Assembly: GCA_038049695.1 (NCBI GenBank)
Contig: CP142460.1
Location: forward strand, 40,222,501 to 40,286,500
Length of the DNA stretch: 64,000 nucleotides
Reading direction: 5' to 3'
DNA from: Cinnamomum chago
Lineage: Eukaryota > Streptophyta > Magnoliopsida > Laurales > Lauraceae
Position numbers and translations under genes: made by a program. Positions 11,771 through 24,630 of the stretch are shown one piece after another (position 1 is the first letter of the stretch; the number at the start of each line of letters is the position of its first letter). A model generated the notes under the pieces. It made no database searches. It worked only from the letters and a program-made list of their open reading frames with translations, and was not told the DNA's origin.

Positions 11771-12687
11771 AAAGTCTTCGGCTTTTCCAAAAAATAGGAA
11801 ACTTTGTGCTCCAATTTGCATGAGTTCTCATCAGGTTTTCTTTAGGGGAATCAAACTAATAAATGAGGAGAAATGTCAAGAAAATTTCAGGAGAAAGAAA
11901 GAATAAAAAAAATCGAAAAACGACCGAGAAACGGCGACTGGAAGGGGAAAAATCCCGCCGGCGACCCCAGCCCATGGTCACCGGCGACCCTGTAAGTTCA
12001 GGTCGCCGGATTTTTCGCCGGATGGCCCGTTTTCCTAACCTTTTCGGTTTCGGGAATTCCAGCCTCTGTGGTTTTTCGAAAATCTAATCTTTTATGCTTG
12101 AAATCGATTGATCTTCATCAACATCTCGGATCCGCCGTCAAGAGCATGAAATCATCATTGATTGCTCCAAGGTCGCCAACCAACTGACCAAGAAAGTACA
12201 CTTTTTGTCCGACCGATCGAGAAATCGACAAGATAGATGTCACCGGCCCACTAGCACGAATCAATGTCTGAAGTTGCATCGCCATTCGACATCAGACAAC
12301 TTGTGGATCCATCGGCGATCGTCACAAGAAGAATTCCAAAAGACGCAGCACGGCTCGTGACTCTTCAAATGCCTTGGCGACCACTTAATGCAGTTAATTG
12401 ACCCGTTTTATGACAACTTAATGCTGTCATTAACCCATTATTTTGGACGGCCCAATCAAAATCAAGCAAATGGGAGTTACAAATCCAAGTAATCATGATA
12501 TTAAAATCATGAAACTCCCCTCATCATGGAGATTAAGGGGGATTAAATGACCATCATTCTCCATCGGCCAATCATATTCAAGGAAAAAGGAGTTACAAAA
12601 TCAAAGAATTAAAGCCTGTAACTCCTCTCATCATGGAGCATCAATGCCATCAATGCTCATAAACCCACCTTATGGCCACCAAAAGCC

Positions 12688-12695
12688 TATAAAAG
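12688..12695 (+). promoter_or_regulatory. TATA box of the giant element LTR
   Basis: TATAAAAG lies in a clean context about 1.87 kb into the LTR. Transcription would be expected at about 12715-12725. It is the only good TATA box on this strand in the LTR. Confidence 0.65.
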
Positions 12696-13689
12696 GGGGG
12701 TCATTCCAAAAAGAAAAGGTTCAGAAAAAAATCCCAAAAAAATCTAAGAAAAATCCTGAAGAATGCTCGAAGTGATCTCTGCACAAACATGCGCTCCTTC
12801 TTTGAAGGAACTCTGCTGCAAGAAACACCACAAGGTAATCGAAGTCCCTTGGGGGGCCACCCTCCCAAGATCCTCTCTCCTTCTATCCAACATGGCCTAA
12901 ATGCGGCTCTTCAGCCCGTTTAATCATTTTTTTTATTAGATATAGGACCTCCCCTTGGTCTTTATCCTCTAAAAATCTGAGGTTAGAGCCAAGCCAAAGA
13001 ATCAAAGCATCACGTATTCTCATTTGAAGGACGATGGCGAAGCCCATACATGACTTGCGACCGTCGAATGAACGAGTCCCCGTAATCTCCGTAGAAGTCA
13101 GATTCCTTTTCTCACTTTTCTATTTATTTTGTATTCTTTGTAAAGAGAGAAAAAAATACATTTCTTGTCTTTCATTATTGATGAGATTTGTAAATCGCCT
13201 TTCACAACAAAAATCGCCTTTCACGGCAAACAAACAAAAATCTCCTTTAATGGCAAACAAAATGAAATTGCCTTTCACGACATTAAAAAAAAATGTGTCT
13301 CTTTCTTAAAATATGTGCAATGGAAAGTTAGAAAGAAGAATTGATTTCCTTTCTACTTGTGAAGGTGAATCCCAATCACCACTTCAAATTCCAAGTAGAA
13401 TAGAAAATCTGGCATACCCGTACAGAAAATGTTGATGACTCGCTTTTGCTCCTCCGCCGGAGCCCGGCAGCCCCTAGGGCGGAAGGAGAGGACGAAAGGT
13501 CGGGGCCCATCAAGTTGGCATACCAAGTGGCACTCATTCATTTGAGAACGCGATGCTTAATTCTTAGGCTCCTTTCTAGTTGGTGGCCTATGTTGGATCT
13601 TGCATCTAAAAAAAAACATGAGATGGGATTTCTGGAAAATTCTATCTTTGAATTTATTTCCACTCTTTATCATTTCAAAAAAAAAAAAA

Positions 13690-14880
13690 AAAGAAATCTG
13701 ATTTTTTTATTTCTTGGATTCAATTTTGAGAAACTTTGATCCTCTCCTCTTCGAATTTGATAGCTCATAGAAATGTTTGCAGCTATTGTTCATATCGGGG
13801 AATGGGCCATCTTTTCTCTTTGATGAGTCCGATAGGGATTTAAAAAAAAATCTCATTTCAAAATCTTCAAAAAATAAAAAATCAGTTTTTTTCTCTTTTG
13901 GATTCAGATTTGAGAAACTTTGGTTTCTTCCTTTTCGGACAATGGCTCGTGGAAATCGTTTGTAGCCAGTGTTTGGATTTGGAGGGGCCATTCCCTCTCT
14001 TTGATGAGTCCATTAGAAATTTAAAAAAAGAAAAAGTTCAAAACGCACTAAGGTTGCACCAATTGCGTTCTTTGACCAAAGTGGATCTAAGAAAAGTCCT
14101 GTCAAGAGTGTGGAGGGAGCTAGACTGTTCAAGGCAAGGGTCCTCCAAACGGGGTTCATTAAGTAATCCTACCCTTACCTGGGGGTTGATCTTTCTACTA
14201 AGGTTTCATAAGACCGAATTGGAAACCTATGTGTACTCTTAAAAAAAAATCTCTTCGAAACAAAAAAAAAACTTCCGTCACTTTTGAGTTCAGATTTTAG
14301 AAATCTTGGTTCTCTCCTTTTCGGATTTAGTTCTCGCAGAAATGTTTGAGCCTATGTTCTGATTGGAACATCATTTGCTCTCTTTGATGAATTCAATCTT
14401 GACCTTTCAAAAAAAAAAAAAAAAAACAGAAAAAAAACTTCCTTCACTTTTGAGAAATCTTGGTTCTCTCCTTTTCGAATTTAGTGCTCGCAGAAATGTT
14501 TGAGCTTATGTTCGGATTGGAACACCATTTGCTCTCTTTGATGAATTCAATCTTGACCTTTAAAAAAAAAAACAACAAAAAAAACTTCCATCACTTTTGA
14601 ATTCAGATTTGAGAAATCTTGGTTCTCCCCTTTTCGGATTTAGTGTTCGCAGAAATGTTTGAGCCCATATTTAGATTGGAACACCATTTGCTCTCTTTGA
14701 TGAATTCAATCTTGACCTTTTAAAAAAAAAAAAAACTTCCGTCACTTTTGGTTTTAGATTCAAAATTTTTTGGCTCCCTCCCTTTCGGACTCAGTGCTCG
14801 TAGAAATGTTTGAGCCTGTGTTCAGATTGGAATACCATTTGCTCTCCTTTATGAATCCAATCTTGACCTTTCAAAAATAA
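13690..14880 (+). repeat. Diverged tandem repeats (about 150-185 bp) in the leader
   Basis: Units of the form 'TTGAGAAATCTTGGTTCTC ... GCAGAAATGTTTGAGCC ... TTTGCTCTCTTTGATGAATTC' end in an A-rich tract. The TTGGTTCTC-like anchor lies at 13736, 13920, 14306, 14460, 14619 and 14770. A non-repeat insert of about 210 bp lies at 14040-14250. No ORF here looks real. Confidence 0.75.
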
Positions 14881-15277
14881 AATCCCATCTCGTGTCCCTT
14901 CCAAGGATGCGATTTACAACATTTGTGCCTAGCGGTGCTAGTACGCCCTTTCGGGTCTACTATATTCGCGACTGACACATTTGTATCTCCAACCTTATAT
15001 CATCTTACCTCGAGTGAGCCTTGCTTCTCAGTAATTTGAATTAAGGTTTACAATTGCTTCTAGCGGTCACTGGAATGCTCACCCTGAGCCTACCATACTT
15101 GCATTTAGAACAATTGTACCCTTTATGGCTTTTTGCCTCCTCATCTTGCTTGGGCTGGGCCATGTCCCCTTGAGTGATTTGAAAAGACAAAACCACAGTT
15201 ATTTTCCATTTATGATCACCATATTCTTGTGATTACTAATGGATCTGGTCTTATTTCAGAAGTTTTCCAAACTAAGA
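14881..15277 (+). other. Leader between repeats and gag
   Basis: Unique sequence with no coding signal. The first plausible gag start is ATG at 15278 (MAASLTITFDEN), 40 bases inside a longer frame that opens at 15239. Confidence 0.5.
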
Positions 15278-17599
15278 ATGGCAGCTTCATTGACCATCAC
15301 TTTCGATGAGAACAAGCACCAACTCCTGCTTCAAGAGAAGCAAAACAAGCGCACTCATAAGCGCCATAGCAGTTGCCGAAGCGTCATCTCCCTCGACAAC
15401 TCTCAAAACATCGGGTCGACCTCTACTCCCTGGACCATCATCTTCGGGTCGTTGGGACCATTCTCACTCCCCGCAGAAGAAATTGTACATGCCAAGAAGC
15501 AGAAAACTACCCCTAAACATGTCGCTGCTCCAACACCAAGGGCAACAATCAAGAAGCTTGAAGCCCGTGGACTCCCACGAAGCCTCAACCTACAAGGAAC
15601 TAGGTCTACCCTAAGACTTGGTCCCCGAGACCCTCCCCAGGGCAAAGGAGGTCCCGAACATCTGCAAAGCCAGCGTACCTGGTCCCCTCTCAAGGAGAAC
15701 ATATTCTACCCTCTCTCTTACATGAAAGAGGAGAAACCTACCCTCCACCAAACAAACAAATCAACTCAGCACGAGCCAACTTGCTCCTACAATCCCAATA
15801 TCAAGTCATGCATCACCAGGCCTTTGCAAGAACCTGTTAAGGCCTACACTCCTGCGAGTCGACCCTTCATCTCAATAGGGGCCGAACTTGCAAAGTTCAA
15901 AGCCTCATTGTGACAGGCAAAGGACTGCATCCGGATCCTATCCATGCCTAGCTTCAAAGAAAACAAGCTCGGCTGCTGCGCATGGGGGACTACCTCCTTC
16001 ATTGTCAGAGCACAGCCAGAGCTGACCGAAGCTCAAATTGCTCGTCGTATACGTTGCCGCAGGACATATCGACAAAAGAGACTAGAGAAGCAAAGAACCC
16101 AACATTCTACCCTTTAGGTCTCTAAAAAATGGGTCGAAAAAGAAAGACCCGATCAAGTTGTTGCTGCCTATATGGTTGGCAAAGCCAAAAGACGCCAGAA
16201 GTCGGCAACCGAAATTCATGTCAGACGACCGGTGACTCGCAGCGTCTCCCGGACATGAAGACATCAGGAGGATTCTCCCGCTCCTTCAAGCCAAGGACAT
16301 CGGAGTAACCACTCCTCTGACTCTTCATCCAAAAGAATGAGCTCCAGCTCAGTCACCAAGACAATATCCTCATTCGATTCTCGAAGGATGAAGTCCTGGT
16401 AACAAATGCTAAGCAGCCTCCATCGCATGATGACATGACAGCACGCATCCAGCAGTTGGAGCAAGGACAACTGAGAATTGAGACTCTGATGGAAAACCTC
16501 CTCCTCACTTTCTAGCGTCTACCGAACAATGAAACTCCTCCGAGTCATCAAGATGACGAGGAAAACAATGAGTCACGTGCCCTTTACAAAAAGGACGTTG
16601 ACGATATCCTCACCAAAGCAAAAGAAGAGGATACACTGAAGGAACATGGGATCAAGCCACCATATCCCTTATGGATGGATTCGGTTCTGTTCCCCGCAAA
16701 ATTCAAACAACCTACTCTCCAAACATATACGGGGAAAGGTTCAGCCAGACAACATGTCATCCACTTCAAGATCCTGACGGGAGCTATTGCGGATCAAGAT
16801 GCCCTCAAGATCCGTCTCTTTGTAAGTACCCTAAAAGGTACGACCTTCGATTGATACTCCACTCTGCCAGAGAACTCTATCCAAAACTGGGCCATGCTGG
16901 AGACACGCTTCCCGACCTGCTTCAAAGGTGAAGATCATCCTGTTACTATGGCACAGCTCTGCAGCCTAAAACTGGGAAAGAATGAGTCAACATATGACTT
17001 CATTCACAAGTGGAAGGCAATAGCGTAGAAGTGATCAGATGTACTGCCACAAGCATCGCTGGTCGACATCTGCCATAACAACATGAGAGCAAGGATCCGC
17101 TCCATGATTATCGGCAACAAATCAAAAAACCTGGGAGAACTCCTAGAAGCAGCTATGGAAGTTGAAATAGTGATCAAAGACTTCAACAATAAGAAATCAT
17201 CAAAGAAAGAGCCGACTGCCATTACGACCTCAAAACTAAAGAAAAAGGAGGTTCTTAATGTGCAAACCAAGTCAGCTCCTCAGCAGCCAAAGAAAGCTGA
17301 AAACAAAACTATAGGTAAGAAACCCGAACTCTCTAAGGCCTTCAAAGAACGAGTAGAAAAGAAATACCCGTTCGATGAAGATGTTGAAGAAATCTTTGAG
17401 GCTCGTAGCAAATGGTAAACTCACCTCACCTGAGCTCAAAAGACCGGGAGATGTTGGCAAAACCAACGATCCTCGATATTGTCCATATCATCGGATGGTC
17501 TCGCATCCTCTCAATCAATGCTTTGTTGTGAGAGAAAAGATCAACGAGAGGTGGAAAAATGGAGTCATGACCTTTGACAAAAATTATGGGTCTGCCTCC
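15278..17599 (+). pseudogene. gag of the giant Tat element, broken and interrupted
   Basis: The N-terminal part (15278 to about 16500) is basic and low in recognisable domains, with several frame changes. The capsid-like retrotransposon gag domain spans about 16640-17160 (YPLWMDSVLFPAKF, then ALKIRLFVSTLKG, then AMLETRFP). It has stops at about 16854, 17027 and 17033. A lysine-rich segment and a frameshift at about 17402 follow. A zinc-binding block CPYHRMVSHPLNQC at about 17481-17522 precedes FVVREKI, as in Tat Gag. The reading continues until the copia-derived copy 2 inserts after 17599 and resumes at 27922. Confidence 0.8.
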
Positions 17600-19377
17600 T
17601 GAAAGTCCTGGATCCTAACCCTAGAGTAGGGGTGAATAGGGTGACCTACAATATGTGACCAATTGACCAATTTTAACTTCTTTAAAATTAAACTAGTCAC
17701 AAGTGATGATAGACAAACAAAATGCGGAAGCTAACAAAGAGAATCACCACAACGCATACACCATCACACAAGGATTTATAGTGGTTCGGCCTCAATGCCT
17801 ACATCCACTACCGCCTGTGATCCAACACCCCACCGGATTTCCACTATCTATGCTTTTCAATAGGATAAGCAATAACCTTTACAACGTTATTTTTCTAGGC
17901 TAAACAACAACCTATCAATGTACTTTTTTAGGTTAAGCAATAACCTTTACAAGATGCTTTTCTAAGGCTAAGCAATAGCCTCTACACTATGCTTTTCTTA
18001 GGCTAAGCAAAAACCTTTACAATAGAAAAGATTTCTCTTAAAGAAGTGTCTACACAAACACTCAAAGAGATACAATTAAAGCTCAAATACAATGCCTCTT
18101 AAATAGGCGGATATGAAAGTGAAAAACTAACTCACACAAACACTAAATGAATGCAAATGTGTATGCTCATGATGTGTGTGTTTGTGATAACTTCAATCAA
18201 GTTAAAAAGTAAGATCTATCAATATATGCTCAAAGCATTTAAAAGTTTAAGGCACATAAAAGGTTTTGATTGAAGTGAAATGCAAATCACATGTATGGAT
18301 ACAAACTTGTTAATGATATGAAAATCAAATGCTCACAAGTTGTTTGAAATTAATTAGCTCTAAACATGTGATGCATGTGCAATCTTGTTTTCAAAACTAA
18401 ACAAGTTTAACTAAAGTTCAAATGAATGAAAAAAACAAATAAAGATTCAAACAAGTAAATGAATCATGCTATAAAAGAAATCAAAGATTTTGGCTAAGCA
18501 TGATTAAAGAAGATTTTAAAACAACTTGGTTTGAAATCAAGGTGAAGAATCCAATCCAACTTAGATCAAAGATTAAATGAAGAATGGATTCAACACATCA
18601 CAGTTAACATGCTAAAAATCATTTACCAAAGATTTAAACAAAGCATCTAACATATGATTAAGAAAGGTAAAGCTTACTTAGAGATTTAACTTCATTAATC
18701 CAAGTTTTAGCTTTCCAAAAGACCCCTTGGTCTCTCTTAGTTCATCCCCTTTGTCTTGTCTCCAAACACCTCAAGGATGGCTTAAAAATTTCTAACTTTG
18801 GCAAAGGAACGAACTTCATTTTATAGCCAAAAACTGCCCAACGGCTAGTCCCCGGTCGACCTGGAACAGGGCCCGGTCGACCTGGCCTTCAATGGTCATA
18901 AAATTGACCGTTTGAAAAGAACAGCAACGGCTCTTTACCCGGTCGACCCGCAGTGGGCTTGGTCGACCGGGTCCCCTGGGCCGGTCGACCGGTCACACTG
19001 CAGGTCGACCCGGGCGTGGGACCAAAATTCCCTAAAATTGCATATTTCAAAGTATTTTCATGTGGGGACTTTTGGGCCATTAAATTAAGCTTGGAATCAT
19101 GATTTAAATCAAACTAAGAGGGTTAAAATCATGAAACATAGAAAGCCTAAAAATATTTGAAAGATTTAAAACATAGGCTAGCTTGATTTGGTAAAACTTC
19201 TTTTCAAAACAAATTGCATCAAAGTTTAAAATCAAAACATGCATAAATCAATATTTCTAACAATGCATGTGAAAATCAAGATTTCAAGATTTTCTAAATC
19301 AATGCATGTGTGAAAATTCAAATGATGCTAAAATGATAATGCATCCATCAAATTGCAATAACTCAAAATCCCTAACA
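17600..19377 (-). repeat. 3' LTR of copy 2
   Basis: 1778 bp, TG...CA, ending (on the - strand) at 17600. It is homologous to the LTRs of copy 1. It contains five units of the 35-bp minisatellite (17860-18020) and the GGTCGACC palindrome cluster (18850-19015). Confidence 0.93.
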
Positions 19378-19378
19378 A

Positions 19379-19390
19379 TGTCCCCCTTTG
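19379..19390 (-). other. Polypurine tract of copy 2
   Basis: On the - strand this reads as a run of A and G (AAAGGGGGACA type) directly before the 3' LTR. It matches copy 1 in position and sequence. Confidence 0.8.
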
Positions 19391-19741
19391 CAATTTGATG
19401 GCAACTTACTCATCCCTGAAATTACACAGTAAGTCTTCAGCTTCCCCTAAGCTGGACAGGTCTTGAAATCTCATGGATGCTCATTCTCTTAGCTTGGGTT
19501 CTAGTTCTTTTTCTTCAATCTTCTTAATGCTTGTAGCTTGATCATTCTTCAAGCTTTCTTTTCATCTTTCTCTCTATGGCGAAGCATCTTCTTTAGCTCC
19601 TAAGCTTTCTCTTCTTTCAGCTCTCCCCTTCTGACCATGCACTCTCTCCCTTTGGCAATATATGCATTCTCTCCCCCTGCAGAAGATCATACAATATCTC
19701 CCCTTAGGAAGCTTGAACATTCTCTCCCCCTTTTGACAACT

Positions 19742-22700
19742 TGTAAGACCCCGACCCGAGTGAACCCGATTAGTGCTAATTAAGTTACGTGTTAGTGCTA
19801 AGCTTGATTAGTGATTTCTGGTTAAGTTGGGTTTGGATTAGCTTTGATTATGGTTTCGGGCTAATTCGATTGTCTTGATTTGCTTTGATAGCTTGTGGGG
19901 CCCTTTGGGGGTTCCCTTTTCGGCTTTGTATTTTCTCGAGGAATTTCCCGATTTATTGTGGATTATGTTTTTGGCCCGTTGCATGCATCTTGTAGATCTC
20001 AACAACTTTCATGTTAATCCCGTATTCATTCGAGATCCCGAAACCCGATTTTCATAGCCTAGAGGGCAAAACAGTCATTGCACACCAAGCCTGTACCCAA
20101 AACTCGATATCCCCGAAACCCGCGAAACATGTACTTTTTGGAAACTAGATATTTCGACGATCATTTCTTCCTTCTTCGTCGAACCCATCCGAGGTCCCGA
20201 AGTAGATGATTTCAGCTAATATAGTTCCTTAAGTTGTGGGACCCAAACTCCCTTTGTTAACAAAAGAGAACCCATCTCTTCTTTCTCATTCACTCTCCAT
20301 TCTTGTTCCAGCACAACTGAGCCTAGGGTTTGCTCTTGTGCTTTTCTTCTTCTTCTTCTTGTTTCTTCATCCCCAAGCCACACCTAGGGCTCATCAATCA
20401 AACATTGGAGATCACCAATCACTCCCTCATCTCTCAAGCTTTCCATTGGTACCATTTGTGAGGAGAACCCTCCATTCCAAGACCTTCATTGAGCTTACCA
20501 TTGCCATTAGAGGACCTTCAAGGTAAGTGATCATTCTCATCTTCTAGATTTGTTGTCTCCTAGGCCATGAGGTACTACATTTGCATTATTGTTGGTTTGT
20601 TCATTGTCATTCCTTGTGTAACCCATTTTAGGGTTGTTTTTGGGATTTTTGATTTGTAGCTTGGCTTTGAGCAATAGAGGTGATAAAAGGCTTGATTTCA
20701 ACTAGCTTGGACTAGAGGCAAGTGGATGTTTTGATCTTTATAAGTTCCATGAATTTTTGGTGTTTTTCACTCATGTTTATTTATTACATTGCTTTGACAT
20801 AAATGTTCATAATGGAGCTTTGGTAGTGCATTCATGGTATTGCATTTATGACTTATAAGTGTAGTAATGAATGGCATTTAATTCTTCTCTTGTTTATACC
20901 CAAAGTACTCTATGGTGAAATGGTTTCCTTCTTTCCTTGTATGGAATGGGATGTTGATGAAGGAAGTGATGCATGAACAATTATGGGAGCCTTGGGAGAA
21001 GTGTAATTAGATGCATTGGAGGAGCTTTTAGCTCAGTTTTGTGTCAAGGATTAAGTAAAAGTGAGGAGGATGGTTTTGAGGAGGAAAGTGACTCAAAATC
21101 TGAACACAGTGGGTGATTCCCGCACTGGCGGTCAGCCTGCGGTCACCCGGCGGTTAGCCGCTTGGTGACTGGCGGCTAACCGCCAGCTAGCCGAAATGTC
21201 ACGGTGGCTTTTCCAGAGAGCACACTTCTTCTCCTCAAAACTCAATCAGCTCCACGGTTGGCCAGCGGCTAACCGCCGAACACATCGGCGGCTAACCGCC
21301 AGCTAACCGCACTTGGCGGTCAGCTTTCCAGTAAGCTGCATTTCTGCAGCCCAGCCGCGGTCAGCTGTGCGGTCAGCTAGCGGCGGCTAACCGCCAGCTG
21401 ACCGTCAGGTAACCGAAACTCCCCAGATTTCGAAAAGCTCCCCGCTCGAATTCGAGCGTTGAGCTTTGTCAATCGAAGGGGATTCATTAGGCATTGTCTG
21501 ATGCCATCCGAGAAAGAAACCATATCACAAATATGTCATTCGAAATTTTGGAAAAATCGTAGGAGTTCATAAGGAGCCCGGAATGTCTCAAAACTCAAAG
21601 AGTACCAAGTAAGGGCTATAATAGACATACGGGACCCCTATTCACTTAATTGGATTTCTAAATTGATATTTTACCCGAATTTCATTATAGTGTATTGTTT
21701 CACCTCATTCCCAGGAATTTCATCGCATGACTTGTTTTCTCGAAAGCTTTGGAGCTACAATAGTAACAGTGAATTGCCCCGAAATGTATTGCCCGATATG
21801 GAAAGACAGTGTGCCCTTGAGCACCCCCGTTTTACCATTTATTTACTATACTTGAATACTTGATATGCCTCGATGGGTTTTATCCTATGAGTCGGCATCA
21901 CTAAGCTTGGATACCTTGTCAGTCTGATCCACTGACTTGGAAATCCCTCTCCCGTCCCGCCAGCTGCAGTTTGGATCCCGATACCCGGTCTAATACCGTG
22001 GTCCCGTCCCGATACCCGGTTCGCTACCGTGGTCCCGTTCCCGTATAATTATATTGTATATATGTATACGTTGTTTCTCCTCACCTTGTGTGACAGAGAT
22101 CAACGTCCCGTGATACTGTTGTCACTTTAGTGACAGAGGACTTAGCTTTATGTGATTGCCACCTTGTTAGTTCCCGAATCCTTGGATACCTGATATGTTT
22201 TATATTGTTTACTTGTTCATTGCAAATGATTTATCTATTTTATGAGAGTTCTTGCTTAACTCAGATTTATACGCTTTGCCAGAGATTTTCTTGTATTAGA
22301 TATTGTTGTATCCTTGCTTTCTCTTGCCAGACCGTCGTGTCTGACCCTTTGCTTTGGTACTCAGGTCCCGTTGTCGGCTTCCTTGAGGAGGAGCCGGAGG
22401 AGGCGGTAGGCGCGCCGCAACCTCTAGTCGAGTGGCGTGCTGACGATGTCATGTAGACATCAGATTGCTTTGAGAAGCGTAACATTTTGAGGGGAACTAT
22501 TTAACCATTCTTTTGGGTTGTTGTTTTGTGTACATTGGCCTTTATTGGCCTCTATTTTTGGGAATGTAATTAAATGATATTTTGTCTAACTTTAACAACT
22601 ATTGGGAAACATGCTATAAATCATTGCTCATTCTGATACAGTATTTTAGTCTGGTGTTATTGTTTTTATGACCAAGGATGGTTTGACTATTTGATTTGCT

Positions 22701-22865
22701 ACATGCTTCCGCATTTAACAGAAATATTCAATTATGGTTATGATATCCTCACCGCGGACACCTGTGGGAAATTAAATAAATCATATGGTATTATTAAGCA
22801 GTTGTGGATCATCCTAATATCAATATCAGTCCTGATCCCGGATCTCTCGGTCCGGGGTCGCGACA
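19742..22865 (+). mobile_element. Solo LTR A (3.1 kb), TSD CAACT
   Basis: It starts TGTAAGACCCCGACCCG and ends GGTCGCGACA, flanked by CAACT at 19737-19741 and 22866-22870. There is no second LTR, primer site or polypurine tract, so it is a solo LTR, the remnant of LTR-LTR recombination. It is the same family as solo LTRs B and C, which point the other way. It contains a GTAAGT splice donor at 20523 conserved with B and C and a dense array of GGCGG-CTAA-CCGCC hairpins at 21119-21420. The 96-codon ORF at 20236-20526 is unlikely to be a gene. It interrupts the 3' interior of copy 2. Confidence 0.88.
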
Positions 22866-22870
22866 CAACT

Positions 22871-24600
22871 TGAATGTTCTCTCCCCGTTTGACATTAAAT
22901 TGCAAAGGTACCTACACACATGAAATAAGGAAAATACCTTTTAGCAGCACCTGTTAACAAAAGAAATCGAAAATGAAATACATAACAGGTTATCATGTAT
23001 GGTTAGCAAGCTAAAAGGGTTCAAAGCCAATACAAGGGTGAATTTGATCAACACTAATACTTCCTATGAAGGTTTACACTCCCCCTCAATCCATTCTCTC
23101 CTTTTGTCAAACTTTTGACAAAGATATAACTATTTGATTCAAGAAGAAGATGATTTAACCAATTGAGGATCAACTTCAAGGAAAGGATTAGACACGTTTA
23201 ACTATAGAGCACAATATGATCAAATTGCCAATATAAAGAGCAAGGCCAATGGGAAAAGCAATCATGGATACCAATTGGAAAAACAAAGAATACCAATTGA
23301 GATTCAAGGATAAGACTATTAAATGAATCACTCTAAAATGGAGTTAAAAAGAATATAACTACTAGGGAAAATCCAAATTAGAGCTATCCATGATGTTTAT
23401 GGGGTTTACTAAACATAGCATCAATCAATTTAACTATGAAAATCATATGCTATGAAAGTTTTGAAATCATTTCATTCAATCATTAAGTATGACTAACATG
23501 TGCAAGATGAGTGAAATGACATTCAAATATGAAGCCAACCTCAGCTAATAACCAACCAAGATTATGAATACATAAACATGGTGGTCATGAGCTTTGCCTA
23601 TATATATGAGCAAGAGAGGTGGCAAACATGAAAATTATGATGCTAATGGAATGTGACATGGAACAAAAATATATTACTATCAAGTTCAATCCAATGTACA
23701 CAAGGTCTATCACATTCTCAAGATAAGACATCAATTGGATATGAAATCAATTGAAAATTATACCAAATGAAACCAATTGAATTTGACAACATGTTAAATA
23801 GCAAGGATGTGACAGACACAAAATTCCATCAAGCATCATAAATGGATATTCATCACTTTTAAAGATATAACTAATAAGCATAGTGATGAACAATGGAAAT
23901 TGCATAAAAGGATATAACTTGGTGATGCATGCAATTTTCAAAGTGTCAAAATCATATGAATTCAACATCTAAGATTTCCATCAAACATATAGATATAACT
24001 ATGAAATATAAGGAATGGATTTGAAAGAGGTTCATATGATCAAGATCACTGCTATGAAGTTGAAACATGTATAAGAATGACATCACTAAGGAAATACACA
24101 TGAATCAACATCATAAGCATCCAAAATAAAAAATAAAAAAATGACTAGAAAGCAAAAAGGATGGATTAGAGCTCTAATATGGTATCTACAAATATAACTA
24201 AGATCACAACCATATATGGAACCAATTGACATTTGCATATAAAAAGAATGCAACCAAAAGAGCAAAGATGCAAATGGCTTAAAACAACAATCGATCATGA
24301 ATAATCTAGCTATGAAAGCTTTTTGTAATCACAATCAATTGATCATCAATAGAAATGCAATGCAAAAGATATAACTCAATGTGAGCAAAAAGCAAATCTA
24401 ACATGATGAAATTATAATCAAATGATTTTGAAAACCATGATATGTAACTAGAGATGTAGATGAAGACAAAATCAATTGATCATAAAGAAACAATGCATTT
24501 TATTACATGTAACTATCAAGGAAGAAAATGCAAATGTAACATGACCAACAATATGATTTAACTATAAAGGATAGGTTGGTCAATGAGGTTCAAGGCCTTA
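22871..24600 (-). other. AT-rich non-coding interior of copy 2
   Basis: There are no ORFs of note on either strand. The motif GATATAACT or close variants recurs roughly ten times (for example about 23123, 23352, 23863, 23912, 23992, 24192, 24367). The interior resumes at 19391-19741 beyond solo LTR A. It has no visible match to the envelope-like region of copy 1. Confidence 0.6.
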
Positions 24601-24630
24601 AGGTTTGCCTAAGTATCTAATTTTAGGAAT

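Larger units (their letters stand above)
10818..13110 (+). repeat. 5' LTR of the giant Tat element (start firm, end uncertain)
   Basis: The start is fixed by the matching 3' LTR at 63257, and 10818-11574 is confirmed by that pairing. Beyond it I rely on layout: a promoter-like TATAAAAG at 12688-12695, then R/U5-like sequence. I could not find a convincing primer site or terminal CA, so 13110 is only a guess; the true end may lie anywhere between about 12.9 and 13.7 kb. The stretch 11770-12680 shows no coding signal. Confidence 0.6.

Noticed and set aside
13360-13420. TGGCATACCCGT or TGGCGAAGCCC (13035) as primer site of the giant element
   Set aside because: Neither follows a terminal CA or matches a plant tRNA 3' end that I can name, so the LTR end was left uncertain.
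20236-20526. Similar 96- and 87-codon ORFs in solo LTRs A and C (also 42659-42922 -)
   Set aside because: They are alike because the LTRs are homologous. In C the ATG lies upstream of the TATA box, so the transcript would not contain it.
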